Shown here: in pieces, positions 33,663 to 44,611 of the stretch | Layout: each line of letters begins with the position of its first letter | Position numbering within the stretch: position 1 is the stretch's first letter | NCBI RefSeq assembly: GCF_963583255.1 | Contig: NC_084816.1 | Span: 21,025,344 to 21,089,343, forward strand | DNA: 64,000 bases | Direction of reading: 5' to 3' | From: Pyrus communis | Taxonomy: Eukaryota > Streptophyta > Magnoliopsida > Rosales > Rosaceae | Made by a program: the position numbers and the translations under genes | The notes under the pieces: generated by a model | The model's input: only the letters and a program-made list of their open reading frames with translations | What the model was told of the DNA's origin: nothing | Database searches by the model: none

Positions 33663-35789
33663 TTAAAATTTATTTTGTGTACTAAACTGTGCTGATAAAG
33701 AAGAATTTGATGCAGAAGATTGGGTGAACTGTGAGGATTTGGTGTTGTAACGATAGCCTGAAGAATCAGTTTCACCCCTTTCCAAATCTGTAGTATCAGC
33801 AGACAAAATTGACAATGTTACCGGAGGTGAAGAGTAGCTAGCCACCGGCATCTTCGACGGGAGAATAGGTAATGGAACTTCAAAATTAAGCACTTGAATC
33901 GTTTGTTGTATCGAAGGCCTGATCGTGTAATCCGGATGAACACACCACAACCCAACAACCAACAAACACTCCATTTGTTTCTCATCAAACTCTCCACACA
34001 ATTTAGGGTCAGCTGCTTCAATGACTTTCCCTTGTCCATAAAGCTCCCAAACCCACTCCGCCATATTCGTTTTTCTACTTTCCGAATTGGGATCAATGGG
34101 TTTTCGCCCACAAGCTATCTCCAAAGCAACAACTCCAAAGCTGTAGACATCTGTTTCCTTGCTAGCCTTTCCTGTGGTAAGACATTCAGGAGCCATGTAG
34201 CCCATAGTTCCGGCCAGAACTGTTGTTTGTGATTGTTTTCCATGGTCAACAAGCCGAGCTAACCCGAAATCCCCAAGTTTTGCGTTTAAATTTGAGTCCA
34301 ACATGATATTGCTGGATTTGATATCCCTGTGCAGCACACATTGTTCCCATTCTTCGTGCAGATACAACAACCCGGATGCCAAGCCTTGAACAATTTTGTT
34401 TCTTGCCTCCCAAGCTAACAAGGATTTCCCTTTGAACAAATGGGAATCCAAGCTGCCGTTGGACATGAACTCATACACAAGTAAGAGTTCTCCTTTTTCA
34501 TGGCACCAACCAATGAGTTGCACCAGATTCCGATGCCTTAGTCGGCTGATGATCCTTACTTCTGCTGCATACTCCTTCATCCCCTGTCTAGACCTGCTTG
34601 ATATCCTCTTAACAGCAACGTACGCGTTCAAGTCTTTTATGAAGCCTCGATAAACTCCACCAAACCCTCCCTCTCCAAGCTTCTCTCTTTCATCAAAATT
34701 ACTTGTTGATCTAGCCAATGTTCCGTACGAAAACTTCTTGGGGCCTGTTCCCTTTTGGAACTCCTCATCGATCCAGTCATTAAACATTCCATCTTTTGAA
34801 CTACCTCCCCTCTTCTTCCAAATCAAAAACCAAACCAAACCCAACCCACCAACCAAGAAAGCAATCCCACCAGCACCCAAACCAACAATTAGTCCTACGT
34901 TGACCCCATTTCCTGACTTGGGATCAACGATGGGGCTCGGCTCAGGAACCACTGGCATGTTCTTCGTTTCATTCTCTTCACGCAGTTGAAACGAATTAAA
35001 ACTCCATGATTGGATCTTGTTCACAGCAGTCAGAGAACCTGTTGTGGCGGAGAACCCAACAACGACCCAACCCTGGATGATTTCATTCAAATCAACCCTG
35101 CAATCCATATACTTCATCACTTGAACATCTTTCACATAACTTGTGAAAACAATACCAACATGCTTTGATGCAGAATCATAACTAATCCCAACACTATTGA
35201 CTCGTCCGTTTGTAATACTACCATTCCATGATTCGGTCATCTTAGACTTCACAGAGTTGATGTCTACTCCGACATGATCTCCGGCAGGATCTTCCACAGA
35301 TGTCACATCATTCCGGTAGATATCAAGCTCCACCGCCCAAAAAGGGTACTGAATTTTTGACACTTGGGGAGAAGTGTCCACGGGGAGTCCTAGACTGCCG
35401 CCTCTGCCTATTGTCTTGTTGAGTAAGGATCCATTTGGCGCCAAAAAGAAGGCGAGTCCGTCCTCATAGGGTGTCTTGCCTCTGGAATCGATGACAAATG
35501 TGAAGTTTGTTGTGAAATCGGCAAGCTTTCCCGTGACCTTGTCTCGGAGGAGGAAGGGTTGGCTGTAGGTGGCTCGACCAACACTTTGGTCCTTTACGTC
35601 GTCAACAGCGCTTTTGGTAAGTCGAAGATATTTGCCGTCGATGTAAGCATCTCCCTCGAGAGATAAGTTTTTGATGCCATTTGGAAAGGTGGAGAAGTTG
35701 AAAGATAATGGAAATACACAAGAAAATAATTGAAACGACAGAAGAAGAAGGAATTGGAGCTGCTTTGGTGAGACAACCATTTCTAACAA
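33663..35789 (-). CDS. L-type lectin receptor kinase (LecRK-IX type)
   Basis: Intronless, 708 residues. Signal peptide about 1-27, lectin domain about 28-270, membrane helix about 298-323, kinase with GEGGFGGVY, Lys394, HRD (487-489), DFG (507-509) and APE (533-535), all intact. The lectin motif reads AVELD rather than AVEFD (about 152-156), while the Asn and DHVG metal-site residues are kept. The C-terminal tail is Ser/Thr-rich and longer than in the paralogs. Two starts are possible: Met1 (MLEMVV) or Met4, which matches the MVV start of the paralogs. Expected to be an active plasma-membrane receptor kinase. Flanked by intergenic DNA on the left and the Cassandra array on the right. Confidence 0.95.
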   Translation of the reverse strand: MLEMVVSPKQLQFLLLLSFQLFSCVFPLSFNFSTFPNGIKNLSLEGDAYIDGKYLRLTKSAVDDVKDQSVGRATYSQPFLLRDKVTGKLADFTTNFTFVIDSRGKTPYEDGLAFFLAPNGSLLNKTIGRGGSLGLPVDTSPQVSKIQYPFWAVELDIYRNDVTSVEDPAGDHVGVDINSVKSKMTESWNGSITNGRVNSVGISYDSASKHVGIVFTSYVKDVQVMKYMDCRVDLNEIIQGWVVVGFSATTGSLTAVNKIQSWSFNSFQLREENETKNMPVVPEPSPIVDPKSGNGVNVGLIVGLGAGGIAFLVGGLGLVWFLIWKKRGGSSKDGMFNDWIDEEFQKGTGPKKFSYGTLARSTSNFDEREKLGEGGFGGVYRGFIKDLNAYVAVKRISSRSRQGMKEYAAEVRIISRLRHRNLVQLIGWCHEKGELLLVYEFMSNGSLDSHLFKGKSLLAWEARNKIVQGLASGLLYLHEEWEQCVLHRDIKSSNIMLDSNLNAKLGDFGLARLVDHGKQSQTTVLAGTMGYMAPECLTTGKASKETDVYSFGVVALEIACGRKPIDPNSESRKTNMAEWVWELYGQGKVIEAADPKLCGEFDEKQMECLLVVGLWCVHPDYTIRPSIQQTIQVLNFEVPLPILPSKMPVASYSSPPVTLSILSADTTDLERGETDSSGYRYNTKSSQFTQSSASNSSLSAQFSTQNKF

Positions 35790-37070
35790 ATTTTGTTTTT
35801 GGGTGAGCTTTGCGGATCAAATTGTGAACATCTAAGATAATTCTGAAAGTGCTTTAATCGGAACTATGTCTCTTGAGTGAAGATCAGTTCAATTTTTTAA
35901 AGTGCTTTAATCAGCAGTCCTTATTTTACCGATTCAAATGAAGATAATTCTGTTTGGAGGAGGACTTGATCAGAGCCTATTGGAAATGAGGAATTGACGT
36001 TTTGGTTAGACTTGTTTTCTTGGTACATTTACTGTGTTGAAGCAATTACTTTGGAACCGTTACAGATCATTTCTATAAAAAAAATTAATTATATATGAGA
36101 TTGTTTATTATTGAACTGTTTAAAAACAGATGGACGGATTAGGTAAAATAATTACGAACTATTTATCTATTTGCTACAATTGATTGACTAAACAATCTTA
36201 GTTTTAATTAATTTTTTTTTTTTTTTTTTTTGTAGAGATGAGCTTTACAAAATCATTTATTATATGAACAATTCTGAACATAAACATAAAGTTATGAGAT
36301 TAAACCACTAAGTAAATTGAGGAGGAGCAGCCAATCATTGTTCTTTCGAAAACCTCATGAAGTTAAAATTTTTATTATCACACATTTGATTAAGTTGAAA
36401 ACAACATCAATGTTAATTAGTAGGATCCGTCAGACCGTGTCTGAATATTCAACGTACTGTCCCTACAAATTCATTTTCACCTTGTTTTCTCTCAATTAAT
36501 TGTTGTCATCTTCAAATTAATTATAACAATGCGTACAGATTCAAGAGAGAGCTTGTTGACATGGTCTTGATTTTCATGTAAATTTATTGCGGTTTTTCTT
36601 TTGTGTGGTGTACAACTGCTATAAAGAATAAGCGGGCGAGTCACAGTGGGGATCAAATTTGACATCTAAAACACCCGTATGACTGAATGATGCGTAGAAA
36701 TAAAGCCACACTTTACGTTTAGATTCAGAAGTTTCTAATAAGCGTTAAATTTGAACAACTTATGTTTTATTTTTTATTTTTACTGAAAATATGACTTTAA
36801 CCCTTCAAATTCAAGTTTTTTTCCATATAAAACCCGAAATAATTTGTTTACTCAAAAAGAACCCAATGACTAGGATCCACCTAAGTGAATTCTTTAATTA
36901 CATATTACTTTACATATTTTACATTTTTAGATGCCTAAAATACCCCTATTGCATATTTGATGTCCACAATTAATTTTATGCAGATTGTAAGGAGATAATT
37001 AATGATTTTGCAAAAAAGAAAAATATGACATTAATGTTAAAAAATTCATTGCATATTAATATCAAATATG
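35790..37070. other. LecRK upstream region and AT-rich spacer
   Basis: Contains the promoter side of the LecRK at 35789, a poly-T tract at about 36211-36233, and no supported gene. Short frames at 36317-36499 and 36791-36973 lack domains. Confidence 0.55.
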
Positions 37071-37075
37071 AGAAT

Positions 37076-39080
37076 TGTCACATCCCGGCCCGGGTGGGAC
37101 CACTTCTCGGGCCCGACTCCACTACCGTAGCACGATATTGTCCGCTTTGGGCTTACCATTCCCTCACGGTTTTGTTTTTGGGAACTCACGAGCAACTTCC
37201 CAGTGGGTCACCCATCATGAGATTGCTCTAGCCCCCTTCTCGCTTAACTTCGGAGTTCCTACGGAACCCGAAGCCAGTGAGCTCCCAAAATGCCTCGTGC
37301 TAGGTAGGGATGGGAATATACATTTAAGGATCACCCCCTGGGCGATGTGGGATGTCACAATCCACCCCCCTTAGGGGCCCGACGTCCTCGTCGGCACACA
37401 CGCGACCAGGGTTAGGCTCTGATACCAATTTGTCACATCCCGGCCCGGGGCGAATCACTTCCCGAGCCCGCTCCACCACCGTAGCACGATATTGTCCGCT
37501 TTGGACTTACCATTCCCTTACGGTTTTGTTTTTGGGAACTCACGAGCAACTTCCCAGTGGGTCACCCATCATGGGATTGCTCTAGCCCCTTCTCGCTTAA
37601 CTTCGGAGTTCCGACGGAACCCGAAGCCAGTGAGCTCCCAAAAGGCCTCATGCTAGGTAGGGATGGGAATATACATTTAAGGATCACCCCCTGGGCGATG
37701 TGGGATGTCACAATGCACATTTCCGGCCAGGGATTGGCTCTGATACCAAATTGTCACATCCCGGCCCGGGGCGGATCACTTCCCTGGCCCGCTCCACCAC
37801 CGTAGCACGATATTGTCCGCTTTGGGCTTACCATTCCCTCACGGTTTTGTTTTTGGGAACTCACGAGCAACTTCCCAGTGGGTCACCCATCATGGGATTG
37901 CTCTAGCCCCTTCTCGCTTAACTTCGGAGTTCCGACGGAACCTGAAGCCAGTGAGCTCCCAAAAGGCCTCATGCTAGGTAGGGATGAGAATATACATTTA
38001 AGGATCACCCCCTGGGCGATGTGGGATGTCACAATCCACCCCCCTTAGGGGCCCGACGTCCTCGTCGGCACACACGCGACTAGGGTTAGGCTCTGATACC
38101 AATTGTCACATCCCGGCCCGGGTGGGACCACTTCTCGGGCCCGACTCCACTACCGTAGCACGATATTGTCCGCTTTGGGCTTACCATTCCCTCACGGTTT
38201 TGTTTTTGGGAACTCACGAGCAACTTCCCAGTGGGTCACCCATCATGGGATTGCTCTAGCCCCCTTCTCGCTTAACTTCGGAGTTCCTACGGAACCCGAA
38301 GCCAGTGAGATCCCAAAAGGCCTCATGCTAGGTAGGGATGGGAATATACATTTAAGGATCACCCCCTGGGCGATGTGGGATGTCACAATCCACCTCCCTT
38401 AGGGGCCCGACGTCCTCGTCGGCACACACGCGACCAGGGTTAGGCTCTGATACCAATTTGTCACATCCCGGCCCGGGGCGAATCATTTCCCGGGCCCGCT
38501 CCACCACCGTAGCACGATATTGTCCGCTTTGGGCTTACCATTCCCTCACGGTTTTGTTTTTGGGAACTCACGAGCAACTTCTCAGTGGGTCACCCATCAT
38601 GGGATTGCTCTAGCCCCTTCTCGCTTAACTTCGGAGTTCCGACGGAACCCGAAGCCAGTGAGCTCCCAAAAGGCCTCATGCTAGGTAGGGATAAGAATAT
38701 ACATTTAAGGATCACTCCCCTGGGCGATGTGGGATGTTACAATCCACCCCCCTTAGGGGCCCGACGTCCTCGTCGGCACATTTCCGGCCAGGGATATTTG
38801 TCACATCCCGGCCCGGGGCGAATCACTTCCCGGGCCCGCTCCACCACCGTAGCACGATATTGTCCGCTTTGGGCTTACCATTCCCTCACGGTTTTGTTTT
38901 TGGGAACTCACGAGCAACTTCCCAGTGGGTCACCCATCATGGGATTGCTCTAGCCCCTTCTCGCTTAACTTTGGAGTTCCGACGGAACCCGAAGCCAGTG
39001 AGCTCCCAAAATGCCTCATGCTAGGTAGGGATGAGAATATACATTTAAGGATCACCCCCTGGGGGATGTGGGATGTCACA
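37076..39080 (-). mobile_element. Cassandra TRIM tandem array (six LTRs)
   Basis: Six LTRs of about 282-284 bp at 37076-37359, 37431-37712, 37752-38033, 38104-38387, 38459-38741 and 38799-39080, separated by five internal domains of 39-71 bp. Read on the minus strand each LTR starts TGTGACATCCCAC, ends GGGATGTGACA, and contains a 5S rRNA-derived core (AACTCCGAAGTTAAGCGAG, then GATGGGTGACCCA, then TGGGAAGTTGCTCGTG). Four internal domains keep the tRNA-Met primer site (TGGTATCAGAGCC); the one at 38742-38798 has lost it. The array is bounded by AGAAT (37071-37075) and GGAAT (39081-39085), an imperfect target duplication that suggests one insertion later expanded in place. Cassandra encodes no protein. 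The many short frames here are repeat artefacts. Confidence 0.93.
37183..37287 (-). promoter_or_regulatory. 5S-like Pol III promoter core in a Cassandra LTR
   Basis: Reverse complement of the 5S gene's A box, intermediate element and C box in order: AGTTAAGCGAG, GATGGGTGACCCA, TGGGAAGTTGCTCGTG. Equivalent copies lie in the other five LTRs. From the literature on Cassandra these can be transcribed by Pol III; activity here is unknown. It is not a 5S gene: the ends differ and no T-run terminator follows. Confidence 0.7.
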
Positions 39081-39118
39081 GGAATTGTTGGCTTAATTCT
39101 ATGTATCTGACTTTATGA

Positions 39119-39119
39119 G

Positions 39120-39166
<47 letters not shown>

Positions 39167-39514
39167 TTATTTATTTTAAAAAAAAAACCTAATATATGTA
39201 ATAATATATAAAAAAAAAAAAAAAAAGTAATTTACCTACCATGTACAAAAATGTTATTTGATTCAAAATGTGTATATATGTGTGTGTGTGTGTGTGAGAG
39301 ACAAAATCTTGCATAAACTTAGGAATTGGATCATGCTTTTGATTTTATCTTTTACCTACAAACAATCATATACATATTACTTTATATATTTTTACCAAAA
39401 AAACGTCCCTAATAGGCTAATATATGTAATAATACGTGAAAAATAATTTACCTACCATGTATACAAAAATGTTATTTGATTCAAAATATATAATCTAGGT
39501 TTTCTCAAAAAAAA

Positions 39515-39588
<74 letters not shown>

Positions 39589-39684
39589 CTAGGTGTATAT
39601 ATATATATTTTATATATAATTGGAACAAATTAATTTACCTATCTACAAATTATTTCCAATAATTTACCTACAAAAAATTATACC
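39119..39684. other. AT microsatellites, no gene
   Basis: Long (AT)n tracts at about 39124-39163 and 39532-39586, a (GT)n tract near 39279-39296, and A-runs. Two related stretches (about 39231-39262 and 39439-39490, sharing AATTTACCTACCATGTA) form a local duplication. Confidence 0.7.
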
Positions 39685-39693
39685 CCTTGTGTA

Positions 39694-40853
39694 GAGAAAA
39701 ACTTGTGTGGGGCTTTACTTGCCACTGGATTTTGTTGAGTGGCACTACAATCCAATCAAAACTCGCAACGTGGCAAGTCTTAAATATTATCTTTTATTAT
39801 TTTTCTTTAATATTTAAAACTTTCATAATTATATTTCCTATTAATTGATATAAGATTAATTTAAGATTTCAATTTTCCTCTGATCTCCTCTGTCTTCCCT
39901 TTTTCTTCTCAAATTTTCTCTCTGCCAGTGCCGGCTTCTTCCCCACTCTGTGCATTTCCTTCCTTCATAAGAATAATGGGAAAAAAAATTAAACCATCTT
40001 CTCGATCTATAATGAAATAAAATTGTGATATATATATTCTAACACAGGCTTGATGTTTAACAAAATTTGTTTGTTCCTTTTTTTTCATTTTTTTTTTTCC
40101 TCTTCTCATTCTCGCTTATTTTTCTTCCCCAGTTTTCTCTACCGTGTGCAGTCTTCTTCCCCCTCTTTATTTCCTTTCTTCATAAGAATATGGGGCAAAA
40201 ACAAAGTCATCTTCTCCAAACCTATACTTCTTTTTTTCGTTTTTTTTCTTTTCTTTTCTTTTTATTTACAAAAGCTATTTATTATTATTTTTTTTCAATT
40301 ATAAGCACAATTTCATTGCCCAACAGCTCATCCTGTTTTATATATCTTTGAGTTGTAATTTGCGTGTTTATGTTTTTCCTATAAAGGATTAGAATATTTT
40401 GTAGCAAACTCTAAATACAATCTTGCAGACTCACTCCATACAATCGAGTTGATCTTTTCACAATTTATTGGTTATCCTTCACTTTATTTTGGTTGAAGTA
40501 CAACTATTTTGGTTGATTATCCATCTTTAACATGATGGTAGAAGTGGGAGAGAGAGAAGAAACTGAAGACTTCTACGGCAAAACATAAAAGTACCAAAAG
40601 GGAAAATTTGGGAAGAAAAAGAGGGAGGGGAGAAGAAAAATATACATCAAATTAATCTCATGATGTATATTAATTAGTAGGAAAAATAATTATGAGAATT
40701 TTAAATATAAAAGAATGATTAAAGATAATATTTAAGACTTGCCACGTTGCGAGTTTTGATTGGATTGTAGTGCCACTCAACAAAATCCAGTGGCAAGTAA
40801 AGCCCCACACAAGTAAATCCAGTGGCAAGAAAAGCCCCACACAAGTTTTTCTC
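39694..40853. mobile_element. Mutator-like non-autonomous element
   Basis: Long inverted termini of over 150 bp (about 39694-39860 and 40668-40853), starting GAGAAAAACTTGTGTGGGG. They are flanked by a perfect 9-bp direct repeat CCTTGTGTA (39685-39693 and 40854-40862). Nine-base duplication with long TIRs is the hallmark of Mutator-like elements. The right arm carries an extra partial tandem copy of its tip (TAAATCCAGTGGCAAGAAAA region, 40813-40850). The interior is pyrimidine-rich and has no transposase. A related truncated copy is at 11397. Confidence 0.88.
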
Positions 40854-40862
40854 CCTTGTGTA

Positions 40863-42177
40863 ATATAATTTCTTTTTTTCACTAATACATGGAGAATAAT
40901 TTACCCATTACAAGAAGAAATATAATTTGATGTATTATATTGAAAAATATTATGTCATACCTACATTTATACAACAATAAAATGTGCCTAATATATGTAA
41001 CAATACATGAAAAATAATTTACCTACAAGTTAGAGAAGTGTTATTTGATTCAAAATATATAATATGGATCTATTATAATTTTTTTATAATAATTGGAACA
41101 AATTAATTTACTACCCAATTAATGCAAAATATATATCACAAAAAAGGTAAATTTTTGGTATGATATGGATACAATTAATGCAATACAACAGTTGATATAT
41201 TTTATTTCAATTTTTCTACAACTTTTAATTTGGAATAAAGTTAGGGATTTGGGAAAGTGGCATGCGTGTAAATAAATTGTATTAGTAGGTCAATAGTATT
41301 CCGATGTGGCTACATATTTTAAATTTGGGCTTTTATTGGATGTTTATATGTAAATGAGTTATTATCTATGAATCATGAATTGTAAGGGCCAAAATCTAAA
41401 TCACCCTATTTTTTATGAAGTAAATTTGAACGACTTAATAATTAAATAAAAGAGTAGATTTCAATAATCGTATGGCACCGTCGTCGTTAGACCTGTCATT
41501 CGTATCATGTTTTTCATGTTTGTGTCATTTTCATGACATACCCAATATCTTAACGGGTCATGTCGTGTAACACCTATTAAAGTAAACGTGTAATATGACC
41601 CAACCCGAAATCAACCCGTTAATATTATCAGGTAATATGATCCAACCCGTTACCCATTAAAGAAATATATTTTAAACTAATAAATAATGAAAATGAAAAA
41701 CATAATTTCATCCAAAAAGATGGAAAACATAATACTAAATTAGTATATGCATATCGCACTTGTTAGAGAAAAAGCATTAGTACATTATTACAAAATACCA
41801 AATGTTCAAAGATATGCAAAATGAAGGGAGTTGCGTTTTATGATGGTTTGAATGGTTTTAAAAATTCAAATGACGATGTACTCATCTTCAAAGTGCAAAG
41901 GATGTGATCACGAGCGTTTGCATATTTCTTCACATTTTTCGCACTAGTAAATTAATTATTATAATTTTTTAATGTGTTTGGTATTTTTAAATTACTTGAT
42001 AATTTTATTTTTAATGTGTTTTATAATTTTTTTTAATCACACTCTTTGCCTTTAGTATACTTTAAAAATATATAAATAAATAAAACTTGAATTTTTTAAA
42101 TTTATATAGAACAATAATACAATAATACATATTTAATATACAATATATACATATACACTATGACTCTTGTACTTTAT
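40863..42177. other. AT-rich spacer; possible hAT-like half
   Basis: No gene seen. From about 41480 to 41660 there are repeated words of the ACCCGTTA and GGGTCATGTCGTG type, which resemble the subterminal repeats of hAT-like non-autonomous elements. Similar words return at 46015-46110, beyond the inserted LTR-like element. The possible TTTAT target site of that insertion ends at 42177. Confidence 0.4.
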
Positions 42178-42841
42178 TGACACGCCGACCATGATATTCA
42201 CCAAACACCAAGATAAGTACGTGTTGGTCGACACCTGAAGGTGACGAAGCCATATTAGGATGCATGAGAACTAAGAACAATTAACTGACATAAATAAAAC
42301 TTGTAAATTTAATTATGATGAATATGCATTTATGGAACGTGTTCAGAGCATACAACTAATCCGAGACACTAAAAAGAAACAATATAAAATTGAATGAACA
42401 AAAGGATGGGTCTTATAGCAAGAGGACTCGAAGATTGCCGATGCGGAAGTGCCTTGATGCCGGGATTGTACACCTCGATTCTAAGTCCTAAGACGGCGCA
42501 AAACAAAACATGAGCATACCAAGTTGATATATAAGTAATACGAAAAACAGTTAATCTTTAACGTATTAACCCCTAAAGTTTTATGAAAGCTTAATAGTAT
42601 AACATGTAATAGGTTTTCTGAAAACCCTAGCATGCCATAAAATCTTCGTAAAACATATATTATATATAGTGTGTTTAGTAGTGGTATGTATATATATATA
42701 TATAAGGCATATACTTATATATAATATTTCATTCGCCCAAAGGCATAAATAACACTTCTTCATTCATCTGAAGGTTCTACATCATGCGTCGTAGATCATT
42801 TGCCTGTAGGCAGTATCATTCGCCTGTAGGCACTACATCTC

Positions 42842-43030
42842 CTTACCGAAGCCAATATAAGTATCTTCCGATCGACCAACCTACGCCCGGCCGAAGCCAA
42901 TATAAATATCTCCCACCTGTAGGCACCAACCACACGCCCGGTTGTAGCCAATATAAATATCTATTTCCTGTAGGCACTAACCACACACCTGGCCGTAACC
43001 AATATAAATATCTCCCACCCGTAAGCACAT
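42842..43030. repeat. Minisatellite within copy 2
   Basis: About three and a half units of roughly 55-60 bp containing CCAATATAAATATCTCCCA and CCTGTAGGCACCAACCACAC. Both strands happen to be open across it, giving repetitive peptides (SQYKYLPPVGTNHTPG and its mirror frame). The corresponding place in copies 1 and 3 carries different tandem repeats. Confidence 0.8.
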
Positions 43031-43101
43031 AAGTATCATATGCCCGTAAGCAGAACATACGTATAACCATTAAGGAAGAACACAAAGACATTTACTTAAT
43101 G

Positions 43102-43151
<50 letters not shown>

Positions 43152-43293
43152 TAATCGGAGTTCAATAGCTAAAACATCATATTGTAAAACCTATTCATAG
43201 TATATAGTCTTCAATCATATATACTACGAAGAACGTAAAATCGATAAAGCATGAATATCATAAGCGTAAATCCAATTTACTCATAAAACGTTA

Positions 43294-44611
43294 TGTAACA
43301 TCCCACATCGACCAACAGAGAGGGGGTGATGTGTGTCACATCCCGCCCTGGGGCGGATCACTTCCCGGGCCCGCTCCACCACCGTAGCACGATATTGTCC
43401 GCTTTGGGCCCCGACCACGCCCCCACGGTTTTGTTTCTGGGAACTCACACGAGAACTTCCCGATAGGTCACCCATCCTGGGAATGCTCTCGCGCGCTACT
43501 CGCTTAACTTCGGAGTTCCAATGGAACCCGAAGCCATTGAGCTCCCAAAAGGCCTCGTGCTAGGTAGGGATGAGAATATACATATAAGGATCACTCCCAT
43601 GGGCGATGTGGGATGTCACAATCCACCCCCCTTAGGGGTTCGACGTCTTCGGCGGCACACCACAGCCAGGGTTAGGCTTTGATACCAAATTGTCACATCT
43701 CGCCCCGGGGCGGATCACTTCCCGGGCCCGTTCCACCACCGTAGCACGATATTGTCCGCTTTGGGCCCCAACCACACCCCCACGATTTTGTTTCTAGGAA
43801 CTCACACGAGAACTTCCCGATGGGTCACCCATCCTGGGAATGCTCTCGCGCACTACTCGCTTAACTTTGGAGTTCCAACGAAACCCGAAGCCATTGAGCT
43901 CCCAAAAGACCTCGTGCTAGGTAGGGATGAGAATATACATATAAGGATCACTCTCCTGGGCAATGTGGGATGTCACAATGTGCTTTATATGTACATGCCC
44001 ACCTCCATATAGCACGAGGTCTTTTGGGAACTCATCGGCTTCGGATTCCATCGGAACTCCAAAGTTAAGCGAGTTTGGGCGAGATCAATCCCAGGATGGG
44101 TGACCCATTGAGAAGTTGCTCGTGAGTTCCCAGAAACAAAACTGTGAGGGCATGGCCGGGGCCCAAAGCGGACAATATCGTGCTACGACGGAGCCGAAAT
44201 TGAGATGTGATAGAATGGTATTAGAGCCACTCCGCTGTTTGGTACGTGTGTGTCGATGAGGACGTGGGGCCCTTAAAGGGGGTGGATTGTAACATCCCAC
44301 ATTGATCAACAGAGAAAGGGTGATGTGCCTTATATGTACATGCTCGCCTCTATATAGCACGAGACCTTTTGGGAACTCACCGGCTTCGGATTCCATCGCC
44401 ACGCCCTCACGGTTTTGTTTCTGGGAACTCACGAGCAACTTCCCAGTGGGTCACCCATCCTGGGATTGCTTTCGCCCGAACTCGCTTAACTTCGGAGTTT
44501 CGATGGAATCTGAAGCCAGTAAGTTCCCAAAAGGCCTCGTGCTATATGGAGGTAGGCATGTACATATAAGGCACATCACCCTCTCTCCGTTAGTTGATGT
44601 GGGATGTTACA
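43294..44611. mobile_element. Rearranged, inverted Cassandra composite
   Basis: Order: a 40-bp LTR start in plus orientation (43294-43333); two complete LTRs in minus orientation (43334-43620, 43691-43977) with an internal domain between; a plus-orientation LTR lacking its start (about 43979-44212); a plus internal domain with a mutated primer site (TGGTATTAGAGCC); a plus LTR start (44288-44398); and a minus-orientation LTR part (44398-44611). Both outer ends are LTR starts. The block is flanked by a perfect 5-bp duplication CGTTA (43289-43293 and 44612-44616), so it arose from one insertion. The 5S-like core is present in each large piece. Confidence 0.88.

Noticed and set aside
37183..37287. 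5S rRNA genes in tandem
   Set aside because: Only the internal promoter-like core matches; the 5S ends, spacer and T-run terminator are missing, and the sequence lies within TRIM LTRs.
37025..39110. Series of overlapping plus-strand frames with repeated peptides
   Set aside because: They translate Cassandra LTRs in antisense and repeat with the array; no protein family is known from these elements.
42784..43091. Two repetitive 82-codon proteins on opposite strands
   Set aside because: Both are by-products of the 55-60 bp minisatellite inside a transposable element.
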